NCBI GenBank assembly: GCA_900555665.1
Contig: USLX01000084.1
Span: 1-6,863 of the forward strand
DNA from: an uncultured Eubacteriales bacterium
GTDB lineage: Bacteria > Bacillota > Clostridia > Oscillospirales > Oscillospiraceae
DNA length: 6,863 bases
Direction: 5' to 3'
This document shows positions 5,101 to 6,863 of this stretch, one piece after another. How positions within the stretch are numbered: the first letter of the stretch is position 1; each line of letters begins with the position of its first letter. Position numbers and translations under genes: made by a program. The notes beneath the pieces were generated by a model, which made no database searches, was not told where the DNA came from, and saw only the letters and a program-made list of their open reading frames with translations.

Positions 5101-6782
5101 TCAGAATCGGCATCTGCGAGAAACGTCTTTTTCGTGTGATAATAGGTGTTTTTCGTTGCAACATAGGAGTATTCCTCATCCGGCACCAGGGTGTAGATGT
5201 AGACCATCGTCCCGCCAAGATCCCGTTCCGAGGTAAAGCCGAGCACCTCACCGTTCTTGTTCCGAACCTCCAACGTGTCGGCGTCCACCAGCGTGAACCT
5301 GGCGCTCTTTCCCGCGCTTGGCAGGACGTTTACGGTGTAGAGCGTCGTATATCCGCCGGAGGACACCGTAATCAAAACCTTGGTGTCACCCTCGATCGGA
5401 ACGGATACGTTCCCGTCCGTATCCGGGGAATATTGTAGGGTACCGGCACTTACAGAAATCTCACTTCCGGCTGTTGTGGCTTCTAACTGAAACTTTACTT
5501 CGTCCGTTTCCACGATTTTATAGGTATATTCCTGCGTCAGAGGGGAAAACGGGAGGTCTGCGGCCTGCACGGTTCCGCCTGCGTTTTCCATGCGCAGCGA
5601 CTGCAGCGTCGGCACGCGGGCCAGCACGAGCTTTAGCTCCATGCTTTGCACGCACGCCCCGCTGCTCTGCGTGTCTTCGCCCTCCACAGGACGCAGTCGG
5701 AAGACGATCTCATTGCCCGCCGTGCCCAGCCGGACAGCATCCGACAGACTCGTCGTTTTGCTTGCGGCCGGAAATGCCTGCTCCGTGACCATGCTTCCGT
5801 CCGCCTTCCGGTAAGAAACCGTCAATGCCAGCGCAGGCACCCCGTTGGCTTTGGCTACATACGGATAAAGCTCCCCAGCGAACGCATCCGGGATCTGCGC
5901 GACTACCGTGTGCGCCTCGTTTTTCTCGGTGACGCACAAACCATCCTTGAAGCGATTTCCGTCCTCGGCATCCATGCTCTCGTAGGTGCGCGAGAGTTGG
6001 AATCCTGCCTCGTCGAACCAGTTCCCGGTGGGCAGTGTCAGGGTAACATTGTCCGTTCCGGGAACAGCTACTTTTTCGCAGCTCGCAATGCGGTTTTCGG
6101 CTCTGGCCTGAATGGTATAGATCCCTCTTGGCAGCGAAAGCCGGTCGCCGTCTGTGGAAAATTCAAGGCCATATTCATTGATTGCCGTGACGCTGCAATT
6201 CGCCTCCGAGACTGTGACAGTGACGTCAAACGTTGTGGAAAGAGCTGCTTTATAGTCTTCAATTGCCGATTTCAGGCGTGTTGCGTGAGTCGCGGCGTCG
6301 CCGTCCGAGATGCAGGGGTAGGCCGCCAGCGCGGCCTGATAGGCATCCGCTGCGGCGTTTTTTACGTCGGCAGCTTCCTCCAAATAATCGGCCATGCTCT
6401 GCATCAAAGCCATCCGTCCGGCTGCCAGAGAGGCCTCACGATCTTCGGTAAAAAATAGAAAATGCACCGAGTTCGCGGGCACCAGCATGGACGTTGAACT
6501 TGAAAAATCTCCAAAATAGAGATAATTCCCAAAGGTGCCTTGGATGGCGGTGACAAAGCGGTTGTCGTCGAAGGTCAGCGCGATCCCGGCGTTAGTCAGC
6601 GCCTCTGTGATTGTTTGATCAGAGGAATATGGAATTTTTTGCGGAGAAACCACGAGCGTTTCGGAGGTTTCTGCAGAGAAATAGAAATAATTTTCGCCAT
6701 CCACAGCCATCGCGGTAAACGGGAGGCAGGAGAGGAGCATTGCAAATAAGAGCAATGCGGAGATGAGTCGTTTGAGTTTCAT
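2199..6782 (-). CDS. Large secreted multidomain protein with cadherin-like sandwiches and a PQQ-type beta-propeller
   Basis: A 1527-residue exported protein. Residues 1-26 are a classic signal peptide (KLKR, hydrophobic core, cleavage after AMA). Reading onward: a small N-terminal domain (about 40-112) resembling DUF4430/SLBB-type folds; a helical Ala-rich segment (116-183); a PEGA-like module (186-240); a beta-rich stretch (254-388); cadherin-like sandwich 1 (392-487); PEGA-like module (495-556); cadherin-like sandwich 2 (577-698); sandwich 3 (700-813); PEGA-like module (820-880); a PQQ-binding-like propeller opening with WPDFRGNSGNN (913-923) and running to about 1342; an Ig-like Big_3-type domain (1344-1440); and a C-terminal sandwich (1450-1520). 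Domain names are from pattern recall. No LPXTG motif, S-layer repeats, dockerin or terminal membrane helix is visible, so it is probably released or held by binding. I see no catalytic centre; binding of sugars, peptides or proteins is the likely role. GGGAGG six bases before the ATG fixes the start. It is convergent with the kinase operon. Confidence 0.92.
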   Translation of the reverse strand: MKLKRLISALLLFAMLLSCLPFTAMAVDGENYFYFSAETSETLVVSPQKIPYSSDQTITEALTNAGIALTFDDNRFVTAIQGTFGNYLYFGDFSSSTSMLVPANSVHFLFFTEDREASLAAGRMALMQSMADYLEEAADVKNAAADAYQAALAAYPCISDGDAATHATRLKSAIEDYKAALSTTFDVTVTVSEANCSVTAINEYGLEFSTDGDRLSLPRGIYTIQARAENRIASCEKVAVPGTDNVTLTLPTGNWFDEAGFQLSRTYESMDAEDGNRFKDGLCVTEKNEAHTVVAQIPDAFAGELYPYVAKANGVPALALTVSYRKADGSMVTEQAFPAASKTTSLSDAVRLGTAGNEIVFRLRPVEGEDTQSSGACVQSMELKLVLARVPTLQSLRMENAGGTVQAADLPFSPLTQEYTYKIVETDEVKFQLEATTAGSEISVSAGTLQYSPDTDGNVSVPIEGDTKVLITVSSGGYTTLYTVNVLPSAGKSARFTLVDADTLEVRNKNGEVLGFTSERDLGGTMVYIYTLVPDEEYSYVATKNTYYHTKKTFLADADSDTESTYLVKVTAGDWLEALAFGAGERSDNKGGLAISPTFAAETHRYTATISDATNAVYVWATATQNGIAAIYPVQSASRGELPAAEAALTSGKLTGTRLPEVLLSGSGHGNTLTFRVARHDSGNDVTDYVDYEVELQRKLNLRGMRVSRAGEAVPLYRSDGTTTGYARAETDYSVRVPAAAGSLDLVLQAPSGPVKYGDGGRGYVICVNDRLVPENGQISVPLHGGSGEERIRIVLTNEYAPGAQTVYTIQVRKAETKQVCFEVTPSDALIYLYEPTSGNRVWPDGNAFALSEGFTYQCAITKAGYVGQSGALTLADGVLTFCGMAQPDPDRVTIALETAKPDGLTHDLEAKWPDFRGNSGNNAVTDAPAPIQAEEGTLYWAAPFGSGHSSNAVSNPILVNGELIVYAGNQIYRVDKDTGETIQSGTMAGTSDFAINGPTYADGMLLVGLSNGRVQAFDAVTLDSLWIYTDPLRGQANCPITVADGYAYTGFWNSETRDASFVCLSLTDENPERTDEAKCASWRHVQTGGFYWAGACVQNGLLLVGTDDGEAGYDHTSGQILLLDAKTGEKLDGRSGIRGDVRSSICYDSATDAYYATSKGGDFIQLTLGQTDGSWKITACRALPLENSTGGTPMSTSTPVVYQGRAYIGVSGSSQFGTYSGHNITVIDLSGEMSIAYTVPTKGYPQTSGLLTTAYEAETGYVYVYFFENDTPGTMRVLRDSANQREADAGYVTMEAGISAAYALFSPVGAQAQFCICSPIADENGTLYFKNDSAHLMAFGSALKGMTVSAKPKKTEYKAGEMFAPEGLAVTGEFANGVKRDVTKALSFPETAIQEDDAAVSAAFGGALKMYHNESDGAGGMQSGITTRYAALEIPITVKSDAVPGEIGGLTWRYWPQRNTLRVTGDFGGRTLIAACYDAGGRMIQARTLTEAGTISLAQNSAAIRLFLLKDGTPVCPAVPVEAPTA

Positions 6783-6788
6783 AGGGTA

Positions 6789-6794
6789 CCTCCC
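6789..6794 (-). promoter_or_regulatory. Ribosome binding site of the secreted-protein gene
   Basis: On the minus strand GGGAGG is followed by six bases and then ATG, an ideal arrangement. Between here and the window edge (6795-6863) I see no convincing -35/-10 pair, so the promoter may lie outside the window or be non-canonical. Confidence 0.88.
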
Positions 6795-6863
6795 ATCAGT
6801 AGAGACAATTCAGCCACTTAAGGTGCAGCTTTCTGGGCCATTTTGTGTTGGTTTTGAGCAAAT

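Noticed and set aside
6726..6782. Lipoprotein-type cleavage at Cys19 (LLSC) of the large protein
   Set aside because: The Cys lies within the hydrophobic stretch, is followed by further signal-peptide-like residues and an AMA cleavage site at 24-26, and Leu at -2 is a poor lipobox fit.

Overview
The window reads like a piece of chromosome from a GC-rich, Gram-positive member of the Clostridia, most likely an Oscillospirales-type gut bacterium. This is an inference from three things: strong GGGAGG-type ribosome binding sites, a DUF4867-like protein next to a PfkB-family sugar kinase, and a large secreted protein built of cadherin-like sandwiches, PEGA-like modules and a PQQ-type propeller. No marker gene in the window fixes the taxon.

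Layout. Bases 1-55 are one arm of a perfect 55-bp inverted repeat. A sigma-A-like promoter with an extended -10 (85-112) follows and drives a two-gene operon on the + strand. The first gene (135-794) encodes a 219-residue DUF4867-like protein that I read as a cupin-like sugar enzyme. The second (798-1688), three bases later, encodes a ribokinase-like kinase with all the ribose-contacting residues of the E. coli enzyme. The operon ends in a branched hairpin terminator (1689-1769).

Bases 1785-1839 are the other 55-bp arm, so promoter, operon and terminator sit inside the inverted repeat. The right arm starts a remarkable run of hairpins, all with three-base loops, three of them directly abutting (1792-1818, 1819-1839, 1840-1870), plus one more at 1892-1928. 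I read 1785-1941 as a candidate miniature dispersed element. A second GC-rich structured block (1942-2198) contains a strong terminator for the minus-strand gene.

The rest (2199-6782, minus strand) is one gene for a 1527-residue exported protein: signal peptide, an N-terminal domain, a helical segment, three cadherin-like sandwiches interleaved with PEGA-like modules, a beta-propeller that I parse as eight blades, an Ig-like domain and a C-terminal sandwich. It has no visible wall-anchoring signal. It converges on the kinase operon, and nothing in the sequence links the two functionally. The most unusual signal in the window is the hairpin element and its two inverted copies around the operon, not the genes themselves.
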